Positions 18,759-27,636 of a DNA stretch of 64,000 bases are shown here, in pieces. Below the pieces are notes generated by a model, which was not told the origin of the DNA, did not search any database, and saw only the letters and a program-made list of their open reading frames with translations. The stretch is from positions 1 through 64,000 of the forward strand of contig QZJE01000010.1 in assembly GCA_003599235.1 (NCBI GenBank), given 5' to 3'. The stretch is from Actinomycetota bacterium. GTDB lineage: Bacteria > Actinomycetota > Aquicultoria > SURF-47. The position numbers and the translations under genes were made by a program. How positions within the stretch are numbered: position 1 is the stretch's first letter; every line of letters begins with the position of its first letter.

Positions 18759-19257
18759 TGTTGTATATTTGTCCCTTGGATCAAATATTGGCGAAAGAAA
18801 AAAGAGTTTAGAAGAAGCAATTAAGGAACTAAAAACCAAATTAGGAATCCTAGCAATTTCCTCAGTATATCAAAGTAAACCAATTGGACTAGAAGACCAG
18901 CCGGATTTTTATAATCTAGTTATAAAAGCAAGAACTGATTTAAATCCACATCAATTGCTTGATTATATTCAGCATATTGAGGTTAACTTAGGACGTAAGC
19001 GGGAAGCTCGTTGGGGCCCTAGGACTATAGATATTGATATTTTGTTGTATAATAACCAGGTAATTTCAAGCGACAGGTTGGTAATACCTCATCCAAGGAT
19101 GATTGAAAGGCTTTTTGTCCTTAAACCTCTACTAGAGGTTGAGCCTGAGCTGGAATTGCCGGATAGAAAAGAAGTGAAAAATTACTTAGAAAAAATAAAA
19201 AATCAGAAGGTAGAAAAAATTACAGAGATTGCCACGCCCCGCAGGGGCTCGCAATGA
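18751..19257 (+). CDS. folK: 2-amino-4-hydroxy-6-hydroxymethyldihydropteridine diphosphokinase
   Basis: YLSLGSNIGERKKSLEEAI, RWGPRTIDIDILLY, IPHPRMIERLFVLKPL; GTG start at 18751 likely. Confidence 0.95.
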   Translation: MASVVYLSLGSNIGERKKSLEEAIKELKTKLGILAISSVYQSKPIGLEDQPDFYNLVIKARTDLNPHQLLDYIQHIEVNLGRKREARWGPRTIDIDILLYNNQVISSDRLVIPHPRMIERLFVLKPLLEVEPELELPDRKEVKNYLEKIKNQKVEKITEIATPRRGSQ

Positions 19258-19299
19258 CGTCATTGCGAGGAGTTCTAATTTAGTCGACGAAGCAATCTC
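19225..19299. repeat. Two copies of the GTCATTGCGAGGAG/GCAATCTC repeat, head to head, at the folK-panB junction
   Basis: GAGATTGCCACGCCCCGCAGGGGCTCGCAATGACGTCATTGCGAGGAG...GACGAAGCAATCTC, symmetric about TGACGTCA. Confidence 0.85.
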
Positions 19300-19305
19300 A
19301 AAAGG

Positions 19306-20124
19306 ATGACTATGGAGACCGATATGGATAAAGTAACGACTTCAATACTAAAAGAGATGAAATCTAAAGGTGAAAAAATCACTATGCTTACGGCTTACGA
19401 TTATCTTATGGCATCTTTGTTGGACGAAGCCGGTATCGATATTTTAATGGTCGGCGATTCGGTAGGAAATGTATTTTTAGGCTACGACAATACTTTGCCG
19501 GTTACCATGGAGGACATGATCCATCACACCGCGGCAGTAGCCCGGGGAGTAAAGAGGGCTATGGTTATTGGGGATATGCCGTTTATGTCATACCAAGCCA
19601 GTTTATCTGAAGCAATAAGAAATGCCGGCCGGTTTTTAAAAGAAGCGGGGGCTGTTGGAGTTAAGTTAGAAGGTGGGGCAGCTGTGGCTGACACTGCTAC
19701 TGCTATTGTTAAATCGGGTATTCCGGTAATGGGGCACTTAGGCTTAACTCCTCAATCGATTCATTTGCTAGGCGGCTATGGCCTGCAAGCAAAGGATGAA
19801 GCTCAAGCTGAAATGCTAATATCAGATGCCAGGATGTTAGAAGAAGCAGGTTGCTTTTCTTTGGTGTTAGAGAAGATCCCGTCCAAACTAGCCAGGCAAG
19901 TAACAGAGGCGGTAAGCATACCAACTATTGGTATTGGAGCAGGGAAATACTGTGACGGTCAAGTGCTGGTTACTCCTGATATGTTGGGCATGTTTAAGAA
20001 GTTCACTCCCAAGTTTGCCAAGCAATACGCCCAGCTTGGTAAAGCTATTAATTCAGCTGCTAGTAGCTATATCAAAGAAGTAAAGACGCAGAAGTTTCCA
20101 GGCAAAGAACATTCTTTTGAATGA
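19306..20124 (+). CDS. panB: 3-methyl-2-oxobutanoate hydroxymethyltransferase
   Basis: [60 protein letters not shown]. Confidence 0.97.
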   Translation: MTMETDMDKVTTSILKEMKSKGEKITMLTAYDYLMASLLDEAGIDILMVGDSVGNVFLGYDNTLPVTMEDMIHHTAAVARGVKRAMVIGDMPFMSYQASLSEAIRNAGRFLKEAGAVGVKLEGGAAVADTATAIVKSGIPVMGHLGLTPQSIHLLGGYGLQAKDEAQAEMLISDARMLEEAGCFSLVLEKIPSKLARQVTEAVSIPTIGIGAGKYCDGQVLVTPDMLGMFKKFTPKFAKQYAQLGKAINSAASSYIKEVKTQKFPGKEHSFE

Positions 20125-20963
20125 AGTCTATACAATCGATTCTTAAGGTAAAAAAAGAATTACAAAGTGTTAAAGATTCAGGGCTATCAATTGGCTTTGT
20201 TCCTACCATGGGGTTTTTTCATAAAGGCCACTTAAAGCTGATGGAAGAGGCCAAGAAGGAAAACGACTTAGCGGTAGTAAGTATCTTTGTTAATCCCACT
20301 CAGTTTGGAGAAGGCGAAGACTTTGGTAAATATCCGCGTGACCTAAAACGCGATCAAGAAATGGCAGAGTCAGCTGGTGTTGATATAGTTTTTAACCCAT
20401 CTGCTGAGGATATATACCTTGACGGCCTTCAAACCGAAATTGCAGTAAGCAAGCTATCCTCTGTATTATGCGGCAAAAACCGTAAAGGGCATTTCACCGG
20501 GGTAGCTACTGTAGTTGCTAAGCTACTAAACATAGTAGAGCCGGATAAAGCTTATTTCGGCCTTAAGGATTATCAGCAGTACTTAATAGTTTGTCAGATG
20601 GTTAAAGATTTAAATATAAACGTTAATATAGTAGGTGTTCCTACAGTAAGAGACGAAGATGGTCTGGCGGCAAGCTCACGAAACATTTATTTAGCCTATG
20701 ATGAAAGAGAAGAAGCATTGATTTTATATGAATGTTTAAAGAAAGCTCAAAGGCTGCTTGATGGGGGGATAAGAAATACGTCGCAGATAAAAAAAGTGCT
20801 AAAAGAAATGCTAGACCTAAAAAATCTTGTTACACTAGAGTATCTGGAAATAGTTAATAAAGATACTTTAGAGGCAGTAGAAAATATTGAAAATCAGGCT
20901 TTGGTAGCTATAGCAGCTAAGGTGGGCAAAGCTAGGCTTATCGACAACATGGTCATCGGTTAA
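20121..20963 (+). CDS. panC: Pantothenate synthetase
   Basis: [60 protein letters not shown]. Confidence 0.97.
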   Translation: MKSIQSILKVKKELQSVKDSGLSIGFVPTMGFFHKGHLKLMEEAKKENDLAVVSIFVNPTQFGEGEDFGKYPRDLKRDQEMAESAGVDIVFNPSAEDIYLDGLQTEIAVSKLSSVLCGKNRKGHFTGVATVVAKLLNIVEPDKAYFGLKDYQQYLIVCQMVKDLNINVNIVGVPTVRDEDGLAASSRNIYLAYDEREEALILYECLKKAQRLLDGGIRNTSQIKKVLKEMLDLKNLVTLEYLEIVNKDTLEAVENIENQALVAIAAKVGKARLIDNMVIG

Positions 20964-21042
20964 GGGACTTAAAGCTTGAAAGTTTTCAAAGTGGGGACAT
21001 TCCTCTATCCACTTTAAGAGGTGTGTCCCCGATGGAGCGATT

Positions 21043-21420
21043 ATGCAACGCATAATGTTAAAAAGTAAAATACATAGGGCAACTGTAACTGAAGCTAATT
21101 TGCACTACAGTGGCAGTATAACTATTGATGATGAGCTGCTTAAAGCAGCTAACATATTAAACCATGAGAAGGTGGCTATTGTTAACGTAACTAACGGAGC
21201 CAGACTGGAGACTTATGCTATAGCCGGCACAAAAGGGCAAATAACCATCAATGGGGCTGCTGCCCATCTATGCCATAAAGGAGATACGGTAATCATTATC
21301 TCATATGCTAATTTGGCTGACGAGGAAGCTAAGCAGCATCATCCCCTTATTGTGCATGTTGACCAAAACAACAACCTGGTTGACTCGGTAGAATACACTC
21401 AAAGCGAAGATGATTGTTAA
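21043..21420 (+). CDS. panD: Aspartate 1-decarboxylase
   Basis: [25 protein letters not shown] with the Gly-Ser processing site. Confidence 0.97.
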   Translation: MQRIMLKSKIHRATVTEANLHYSGSITIDDELLKAANILNHEKVAIVNVTNGARLETYAIAGTKGQITINGAAAHLCHKGDTVIIISYANLADEEAKQHHPLIVHVDQNNNLVDSVEYTQSEDDC

Positions 21421-22340
21421 TGGAGACATTTTTATCAGACCAAGAATTAGTCTCTAAAATAAAGGATTTAGCTTCTAAAAAAGATGCGGTAATCCTGGCT
21501 CATAATTATCAACGTCCAGAGATTCAGGATATAGCCGACTATGTGGGTGACTCTTTGGGGCTATCCCGCCAAGCTGCCTCAACTGATGCTGATATTATTA
21601 TCTTTTGCGGTGTTCACTTTATGGCTGAAACCGCCTACATCTTAAGCCCTCAAAAAACGGTTATTTTGCCAGAGATAGAAGCTGGTTGCCCTATGGCTGA
21701 TATGGCTACCGCTGAACAATTAAAGCTTAAAAAAAATCAACATCAGGAAGCTACCGTAGTGACTTATGTTAATTCCTCGGCGGCAGTTAAAGCTGAAAGC
21801 GATATTTGCTGTACCTCATCTAACGCTGTTAAGGTAGTCGAAAGCCTCAATAGTGATGATATTTTATTTGTTCCTGATAAGAACTTAGGGGCCTATGTTG
21901 CCAAGCAGACCGGCAAAAATGTTATTTTGTGGGATGGTTTTTGCCCTACCCATCATCATATTAGAGCCGGGCAAATATTGGCTTTAATAAAAGAGCACCC
22001 TCAAGCTGTTTTTATGGCTCATCCGGAATGTACAGAGGAGGTTTTAGCTTTAGCTAATCATATTGACAGCACCTCAGGTATGTTTAGCTGGGCTAAGCAA
22101 TCGGATGCAAATGAAATAATTGTTGGCTCAGAGATGGGAATGCTGCACCGCTTGCAAATAGAAAACCCTAATAAAATATTCTATCCTGCCAGCAATCAAA
22201 CAATTTGTCCTAATATGAAGCTAATTACGCTGGATAAAGTCTACGATAGCTTGCTTAAATTGGAGCCAAAAATAACGGTACCTGAGCAAATACGTCTGAA
22301 AGCTTTAGAAGCAGTGGATAAGATGGTGAAAATAGGGTAA
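21414..22340 (+). CDS. nadA: Quinolinate synthase A
   Basis: [63 protein letters not shown]. Confidence 0.97.
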   Translation: MLMETFLSDQELVSKIKDLASKKDAVILAHNYQRPEIQDIADYVGDSLGLSRQAASTDADIIIFCGVHFMAETAYILSPQKTVILPEIEAGCPMADMATAEQLKLKKNQHQEATVVTYVNSSAAVKAESDICCTSSNAVKVVESLNSDDILFVPDKNLGAYVAKQTGKNVILWDGFCPTHHHIRAGQILALIKEHPQAVFMAHPECTEEVLALANHIDSTSGMFSWAKQSDANEIIVGSEMGMLHRLQIENPNKIFYPASNQTICPNMKLITLDKVYDSLLKLEPKITVPEQIRLKALEAVDKMVKIG

Positions 22341-22346
22341 TGGTCA

Positions 22347-23933
22347 ATGGTCAAAGGTAGGCGTTATCTTACTTCGTTTAATCTCAAAGAACTAAATACT
22401 TTAAATACAGATGTATTAGTAGTGGGCAGCGGCATTGCAGGGTTAGTAGCTGCCATTAAAATAGCTCAAAAACACAGGGTAATATTAGTATCTAAAAGCC
22501 GACTTGAAGATACGGCTACCTGGTATGCTCAAGGCGGGATTGCCTCGGCTTTATATAAACCAGATTCTTTCAAACTCCATTTTGAGGATACCATTAAAGC
22601 AGGCGCAGGTCTTTGTGATAGCAAAGCAGTAGAAGTGCTTGTTAACGAAGGCCCTGATGCCATTGATTTTTTATTGAGGGCAGGGGCACAGTTTGATAAA
22701 GACCAAAATGCTTTTGATTTAGCCAGAGAAGGAGGGCATTCGGTAGCCAGGATTATTCACAGAAAAGATGCTACCGGCTCAGAGGTCCAGGGAAAACTGG
22801 TAAAAACCGTTTTGGCAAATCCTAAAATTAAAGTAGTGGAGAATGCTTTTGCTGTTGATGTTTTAACTAACGATGACTCAAGTTGCTTCGGAGGACTCTT
22901 CTACGACTTTAGTGGCCTTTTTGCAATCATCTCTAAGGCTACAGTGCTTTGTACCGGTGGGGCCGGCCAGCTATATAGCCAAACCACTAACCCGAAAATA
23001 TCTACCGGTGACGGAATTGCTATGGCTTACCGGGCAGGGGCTAAGATTGCTGATATCGAGTTTATCCAATTTCATCCGACCAGCTTGGTAGGGCAGAGTT
23101 CTCCCAGACACTTAATTACCGAAGCTCTAAGGGGAGAGGGAGCGTATCTAAAAAATAAGAAAGGAAAGCGTTTTATGAAGGGCATACATCCTTTAGCTGA
23201 GCTTGCTCCAAGAGATATTGTGGCTAAAGAGATAATTAAACAAATGCGTAAAGATAAAACTGATTTTGTAATGCTTGATGCGACCCATCTTGACTCAAAA
23301 ATATTGAAATCCAAGTTTCCAAATATTGTTACAATCTGTGAACAAAATGATTATGATCTGACTAAGGATTGTATCCCGGTGTCCCCGGTTGCTCATTTTT
23401 TAATCGGAGGGATAAATACTAATTTAGATGGCCAAAGCTCTATCGACGGTCTTTATGCCAGCGGAGAGACTGCTTGTACCGGAGTACACGGTGCTAACCG
23501 CTTAGCTAGTAATTCCTTGCTTGAAGGAGTAGTCTTTAGCAGACGTATTGCCAAATGTCTAAATAGTGGATTGCCCAAAATACATCCTAATAAAAATCTA
23601 AAGCATGTAAAATCTGTTTCCAAAAAAGCAATAGACAAGAATGCCTTGGAAAAATTGTCTAGAGTAATGATGGGAAAAGTGGGTTTGGTAAGAAACGCCA
23701 AAGGGCTTAAAAGCGCCCAGGATTTCTTTAATAGGAAACCAAACTTTGGAGTTGGTCATAATGCTTTGGAGATAGCTAATATGTACTGTCTTGGCCAGCT
23801 GATAACTACAAGTGCGATGCTGCGTCAAGAGAGCCGCGGAGTACATTACCGTAGTGACTTTTCCAAAGAAGCTAAGAAATGGCAAAAACATATTATTCTG
23901 GGTCTTAATGAACAGGTAAAGTATTATGAATGA
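22347..23933 (+). CDS. nadB: L-aspartate oxidase
   Basis: VVGSGIAGLVAAIK, TWYAQGGIASAL, EGGHSVARIIHRKDATG, FIQFHPTSL, GVHGANRLASNSLLEG. Confidence 0.96.
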   Translation: MVKGRRYLTSFNLKELNTLNTDVLVVGSGIAGLVAAIKIAQKHRVILVSKSRLEDTATWYAQGGIASALYKPDSFKLHFEDTIKAGAGLCDSKAVEVLVNEGPDAIDFLLRAGAQFDKDQNAFDLAREGGHSVARIIHRKDATGSEVQGKLVKTVLANPKIKVVENAFAVDVLTNDDSSCFGGLFYDFSGLFAIISKATVLCTGGAGQLYSQTTNPKISTGDGIAMAYRAGAKIADIEFIQFHPTSLVGQSSPRHLITEALRGEGAYLKNKKGKRFMKGIHPLAELAPRDIVAKEIIKQMRKDKTDFVMLDATHLDSKILKSKFPNIVTICEQNDYDLTKDCIPVSPVAHFLIGGINTNLDGQSSIDGLYASGETACTGVHGANRLASNSLLEGVVFSRRIAKCLNSGLPKIHPNKNLKHVKSVSKKAIDKNALEKLSRVMMGKVGLVRNAKGLKSAQDFFNRKPNFGVGHNALEIANMYCLGQLITTSAMLRQESRGVHYRSDFSKEAKKWQKHIILGLNEQVKYYE

Positions 23934-24762
23934 TTTAGGCGAGCTAAAGTCCATCGATAACATAATAAAAAACGCCTTGGCCGAAGACTTAAGTGACAGC
24001 GGTGATGTTACTACAAGGACAGTTGCCCAAGATAGACAAGCCGAGGGTGTTTTCAAGGTTAAAGAAAATGGAATTGTTGCCGGCTTAATGATTATAAGAC
24101 GCTGTTTCGAGTTATATGATAACCAAGTTGAGATCGAGCTATTGGTTAGCGATGGTGATTTTGTACAACCGGGAACTTCTGTTGCTAAAGTAAAAGGCTT
24201 ACTTTCAAGCTTGCTTACTGTTGAGCGGACAGTCCTTAATTTTTTATGCCACTTAAGCGGCATTGCCAGCATTACCTATCAATTTATTGAAAAAGTCAAA
24301 CCCTATAAGGCTCAGATACTAGATACCCGGAAAACTACTCCGGGACTGAGAATGCTAGAAAAATATGCTGTTAAGATCGGTGGGGGAATAAATCATCGTT
24401 TTGGCTTATACGATATGGTCTTGATAAAGGATAACCATAAGCAGTTTACTGATATCGCTACTGCTATTAAAAGAGCTAAGAAAACTGGTCTTAAGGTTGA
24501 AGTAGAAACAGATAGCTTTGAAGAGCTGAAAACAGCTCTAACACAAGAGCCGGATGTTATTATGCTCGACAATATGGGGATTGAGGATATTAAGGCTGCT
24601 TGCCAATTAGCAAAAGGTAAAGTTAAGTTAGAAGCCTCTGGTAACGTTACTTTAGAGAACGTAGAAGAAATAGCCAAGACGGGTGTGGATTATATCTCGG
24701 TAGGTGCCATAACTCACTCTGCAAAAGCGCTTGATATTAGCTTTACAATTTTAGGTAGTTAA
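23926..24762 (+). CDS. nadC: Nicotinate-nucleotide pyrophosphorylase (carboxylating)
   Basis: ALAEDLSDSGDVTTRT, NFLCHLSGIAS, DTRKTTPGLRMLEKYAVKIGGGINHRFGLYDMVLIKDNH. Confidence 0.97.
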   Translation: MNDLGELKSIDNIIKNALAEDLSDSGDVTTRTVAQDRQAEGVFKVKENGIVAGLMIIRRCFELYDNQVEIELLVSDGDFVQPGTSVAKVKGLLSSLLTVERTVLNFLCHLSGIASITYQFIEKVKPYKAQILDTRKTTPGLRMLEKYAVKIGGGINHRFGLYDMVLIKDNHKQFTDIATAIKRAKKTGLKVEVETDSFEELKTALTQEPDVIMLDNMGIEDIKAACQLAKGKVKLEASGNVTLENVEEIAKTGVDYISVGAITHSAKALDISFTILGS

Positions 24763-26161
24763 AAATTTTGAGGCTTAGCTGCCAGATAGGACGCTGGGCG
24801 ATTCCTAAGAAAATAATGGCAATAGTAGCCATGCCCAAAGCAATATTGGTAGGAACTGCAATCCCGGTAATCTTTTTAATCTTAGTCTCGCTTAAATACA
24901 TTGCTCTAATGACCTTTGAATAATATCCAAACGAGATAACAGAGTTAATAAGCAAGGCAACAGCTAACCATGATCTTCCATTGGCAACTGCATCTTGAAG
25001 TATATAGAACTTGCCGAAAAACCCAGCAAATGGCGGCAGTCCTATCAATGATAGAAAAGATATAGTCATAACGAAGGCCAAGACAGGGTTGGTTTCACTC
25101 AGTCCTGTATAACCATCAATATCATCAGTATCTACCTCAGTTGAGCGGGCATACATAACAAAAAATACACCAATGGTGGAAAAAACATAAGTAATTAAAT
25201 AGAAAAACATCGCTGAAATACTAGCATGAGTGCCTACAGCCATAGCAACCAGGGGATATCCTATATGAGATATTCCGGAGTAAGCCATCATTCTCTTTAT
25301 GTTATTCTGAGGTAGGGCCATTACATTTCCAAGAGTCATGGTAATAACAGCTAAAGTACCAAACCACAGTGGCCAGTTGGCTTTAGTAGCGATTAGACCT
25401 ACAAAGAAAAAGCGGCTTATAGCCACAAAAGCTCCCAGTTTTAAAACGGTGGCCAAATAAGAAACCACTACCAAAGGAGCGCCTTCATAGGTATCGGGGG
25501 CCCAGAAATGAAATGGTACCAAAGTAATCTTAAAACCAAAACCCACAATGCAGAATAGACTGGCGATGATTATAATAGGTGGAAATCCATGTGAAAGGGA
25601 TTTAGCAATGCCTTCTAACTCTAGTTGTCCGGTTATGCCAAAAATCATTGTTAAACCATAAAGCCAAAATATAGATGACATTACCCCCAAGAGAAAGTAT
25701 TTAATGGCTGCCTCGCCTGCTTTAGCCATATCTTTCCTAAAAATAACCAGGATATACATAGGAATGGTGCTTAATTCAAGTCCAAGATAAATAGTAATTA
25801 AGGTTCTGGCCCCTGTTAAAATCATAGCTCCGCAAACAGAGAATAATAAAAGGGCGAAAAATTCACCCTGGTGTTCTTGAATAGTACGGGTGTTCTTAAT
25901 AGCTGCTAAATTAACCATTATACAGGCTACAATAATAGAAACTCTTATTAGCATAGCCAGGTCGTCTATTTGCAAAGTTCCTAAAACAATGCCTCGCTTA
26001 GACCAAAAAACAGCCATATATATAAGAGCTAAAAAAAGGCCGGATAAAGAAACGTAGGAAATAGCATCTCTTTTGTTTTCTGCAATAAACATATCGACCA
26101 CAAGTACCAGTAATCCGGTGGTCATTATTATTATTTCAGGCCCTAATGCTATTAAGTTCAT
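24743..26161 (-). CDS. nuoN: NADH-quinone oxidoreductase subunit N-like
   Basis: Antiporter-like subunit; ELSTIPMYILVIFRKD, FKITLVPFHFWAPDTYEGAPL, terminal position in nuo cluster. Confidence 0.93.
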   Translation of the reverse strand: MNLIALGPEIIIMTTGLLVLVVDMFIAENKRDAISYVSLSGLFLALIYMAVFWSKRGIVLGTLQIDDLAMLIRVSIIVACIMVNLAAIKNTRTIQEHQGEFFALLLFSVCGAMILTGARTLITIYLGLELSTIPMYILVIFRKDMAKAGEAAIKYFLLGVMSSIFWLYGLTMIFGITGQLELEGIAKSLSHGFPPIIIIASLFCIVGFGFKITLVPFHFWAPDTYEGAPLVVVSYLATVLKLGAFVAISRFFFVGLIATKANWPLWFGTLAVITMTLGNVMALPQNNIKRMMAYSGISHIGYPLVAMAVGTHASISAMFFYLITYVFSTIGVFFVMYARSTEVDTDDIDGYTGLSETNPVLAFVMTISFLSLIGLPPFAGFFGKFYILQDAVANGRSWLAVALLINSVISFGYYSKVIRAMYLSETKIKKITGIAVPTNIALGMATIAIIFLGIAQRPIWQLSLKIFNYLKL

Positions 26162-26178
26162 AAGTATTTATTAACCTC

Positions 26179-27636
26179 CTATAACTTGCTTAACAATGGA
26201 ATAAGCGCTGATTTGATTAACCTAAGCAAGGGAGCAGGAACTATGCCGAAAGTAATAATTAATAATATTACTGGACTAACCATTATTGCTTCCCTGGCCG
26301 TTAGATCTCCTATCTGAAATAATTTTTTCGGTTCCTTAAGATTGATTTTGTTTATCATAGTAAGGATATATCCGAAAGTCATAATAATGCCTAAACAAGC
26401 TAGTATGGCATAGCCTGTGTTAGCCTTGGCTGATCCCATCAGGACATATAATTCACCGATGAAACCAGATAATGACGGCATTCCGGCAGAGGCAAAAGAG
26501 CCGAAGACCAAAAGAGTTGCCAGAGTGGGAATCTGCCAAATCAATCCATGAAGCTCAGATATTAACCTGGTATGATAACGCTCGTATACTAAGCCGACTA
26601 ACATAAACATGAGGCCGGTAATAAGGCCATGGCTCATCATTTGAAAGACGGCTCCTTGAATGCCGTAATTATTTAAAGTGACAAAACCTAGAGTAACAAA
26701 TCCCATGTGACTGATCGATGAATAGGCAACCATCTTTTTCAAGTCGTCTTGAGCCATAGCCAGGTAAGCACCATAGATGATACTGATAAGTGCCATGACG
26801 GCAATGTAGGGTGCAAATCTGGCAAACGCTTGTGGTACCATGGGGATAATAATCCTGATAAAACCGTAGCCACCCATCTTAAGCAATATACCAGCTAAAA
26901 GGACACTAGCGGCAGTTGGTGCTTGAACGTGGGCATCAGGAAGCCAAGTGTGAAACGGAAAAATCGGCAACTTAATGGCCAATCCTAGGAATATACCAAG
27001 GAAAGCTAATGTCTGAACATGCATTGAATATGCCCTGACGGGATTAGCAAGAGCAGCAAAACTAAAAGAGTGAGCTCCGGAATAAAAGTATAGGCCTAAG
27101 ACCCCAAGTAACATAAAAACACTACCAAACAGGGTATACAAGAAGAATTTAATAGCCGCATATTCCCGTCTGGTCCCTCCCCAGATCCCAATCAAGAAAT
27201 ACATGGGAACTAAGCCTATTTCCCAAAAGATATAAAATAAAATGAAATCCAAAGAGACAAATACGCCAGCCATTGAACCGGCTAGAATTAGAATGAAAAT
27301 AAAATATTCTTTTACTCTTTTATCGACGATAAAGGAGTAAATTAGTGAACCTACCAAAAGGAGACTGGTAAGCATTAAGAAGGCTATGCTGATTCCATCA
27401 GCTCCAATGTAGAAACTAATGCCGGCTTCCTTAATCCAAGCGACATTGCGAACAAACTGAAACCCCCCTTTATTGATATCATAAACTGCATATACAGCAA
27501 TACTAAGAGCTAAACTTATTAGTCCGAACAACAAGGCTGTCCATTTAATCAGCTTATCGTTATTTTTTGGCAACAGGGCAATTACCAATGCTCCAACCAT
27601 CGGATTAAAAACGATTATGGCTAGAATCCATTTCAT
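26179..27636 (-). CDS. nuoM: NADH-quinone oxidoreductase subunit M-like
   Basis: FYIFWEIGLVPMYFLIGIWGG, LAIKLPIFPFHTWLPDAHVQAPTAASVLLAGILLKMGGYG. Confidence 0.95.
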   Translation of the reverse strand: MKWILAIIVFNPMVGALVIALLPKNNDKLIKWTALLFGLISLALSIAVYAVYDINKGGFQFVRNVAWIKEAGISFYIGADGISIAFLMLTSLLLVGSLIYSFIVDKRVKEYFIFILILAGSMAGVFVSLDFILFYIFWEIGLVPMYFLIGIWGGTRREYAAIKFFLYTLFGSVFMLLGVLGLYFYSGAHSFSFAALANPVRAYSMHVQTLAFLGIFLGLAIKLPIFPFHTWLPDAHVQAPTAASVLLAGILLKMGGYGFIRIIIPMVPQAFARFAPYIAVMALISIIYGAYLAMAQDDLKKMVAYSSISHMGFVTLGFVTLNNYGIQGAVFQMMSHGLITGLMFMLVGLVYERYHTRLISELHGLIWQIPTLATLLVFGSFASAGMPSLSGFIGELYVLMGSAKANTGYAILACLGIIMTFGYILTMINKINLKEPKKLFQIGDLTAREAIMVSPVILLIITFGIVPAPLLRLIKSALIPLLSKL

